NCBI GenBank assembly: GCA_965207475.1
Contig: OZ242278.1
Location: forward strand, 1,054,001 to 1,118,000
Origin: WTFY01 sp011523795
Lineage (GTDB): Bacteria; Pseudomonadota; Gammaproteobacteria; UBA4575
Direction: 5' to 3'
Length of the DNA: 64,000 bases
Of this stretch, positions 63,796-64,000 are shown in pieces. Position 1 is the stretch's first letter. Each line of letters starts with the position of its first letter. The translations under genes were made by a program, and so were the position numbers. The notes under the pieces are model-generated. The model did not search any database. It worked only from the letters and a program-made list of their open reading frames with translations, and had not been told where the DNA came from.

Positions 63796-64000
63796 ATGAC
63801 TAAAGAAGAAATGACTGATTTGATCATCTCATCAAAAAAAGCGAAGGGATTAACCTGGGAGGCTATTGCCAGCAAGGTAGGCATGGGTGAAACGTGGGTG
63901 GCCTCTGCCTGTTTCGGAATGAACAGCATGCCGGAAAATATAGCCAAAAGCCTGTGTGAGGTGCTCGAACTGGACGAAAACGTCTGTGCAGCACTGCAGG
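63796..64000 (+). CDS. cynS: Cyanase CynS, N-terminal part (cut by window edge)
   Basis: 68 codons from the ATG at 63796, with GGAGA 7 bases upstream, running off the window. The sequence matches the cyanase N-terminal helical domain: MTKEEMTDLIISSKKAKGL, TWEAIA, GMGETWVASACFGMNSM and LELDENVCAALQ. The enzyme is about 150-156 residues, so the catalytic C-terminal half (Arg, Glu, Ser) lies outside. It converts cyanate and bicarbonate to carbamate, then ammonia and CO2. Confidence 0.95.
   Translation, partial: MTKEEMTDLIISSKKAKGLTWEAIASKVGMGETWVASACFGMNSMPENIAKSLCEVLELDENVCAALQ

Noticed and set aside
1..64000. CRISPR arrays, prophage genes, insertion sequences, rRNA or tRNA genes
   Set aside because: No regularly spaced repeats, phage structural genes, transposases or RNA gene signatures were found on reading both strands.

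Overview
The window looks like part of a gammaproteobacterial chromosome of moderate GC content. The gene content (purE/purC, glnK-amtB, a tkt-gapA-pgk-pyk-fba cluster, an aa3-type oxidase with fused cytochrome c domains, and a thiocyanate hydrolase operon) fits an aerobic, probably autotrophic sulfur oxidiser that can use thiocyanate. The lineage is an inference from gene content; no rRNA or RubisCO gene lies in the window.

Layout. 1-2.2 kb: purE (cut by the left edge) divergent from purC and bioD. 2.2-3.9 kb: glnK-amtB. 4.1-11.0 kb: a carbon cluster on the minus strand, in transcription order transketolase, GAPDH, phosphoglycerate kinase, pyruvate kinase and class I fructose-bisphosphate aldolase. 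11.3-14.4 kb: an accessory patch with a secreted Cache-like protein, a complete Rieske oxygenase and the 5'-truncated remnant of a cytochrome P450. 14.4-20.4 kb: an RND efflux operon (outer membrane lipoprotein, adaptor, pump). 21-22 kb: a cupin and a thioredoxin-fold protein. 22.1-35.4 kb: a long plus-strand housekeeping array (metK, ahcY, rsmE, gshB, yqgE, ruvX, pyrR, pyrB, inactive pyrC-like, pyrK, yggS, proC, yggT, metX, metW). 35.7-45 kb: mixed short units (HU-like, hspQ-terB, yrfG, cysQ, an oxidoreductase, ppsA/ppsR, a beta-barrel protein). 45.2-45.6 kb is a non-coding stretch packed with stem-loops. 45.7-54.1 kb: ctaB and a cytochrome oxidase operon with a duplicated subunit III and three accessory genes ending in a MauG-like diheme protein. 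54.5-56.1 kb: a porin.

56.7-64.0 kb is the most distinctive part: a minus-strand operon scnB-scnA-scnC (thiocyanate hydrolase beta, alpha, gamma), a P15K-type activator, a DsrE-like protein, an NrtABC/CynABD-type ABC transporter and a CbtB-type predicted cobalt transport protein. It is divergent from a LysR regulator followed by cyanase (cynS, cut by the right edge). Inferred logic: the transporter brings in thiocyanate or cyanate, the cobalt-dependent hydrolase makes carbonyl sulfide and ammonia, CbtB and the activator help supply and insert cobalt, the DsrE protein may handle released sulfur, and cyanase removes cyanate.

All calls come from reading the sequence and from recalled family knowledge; no database search was run.
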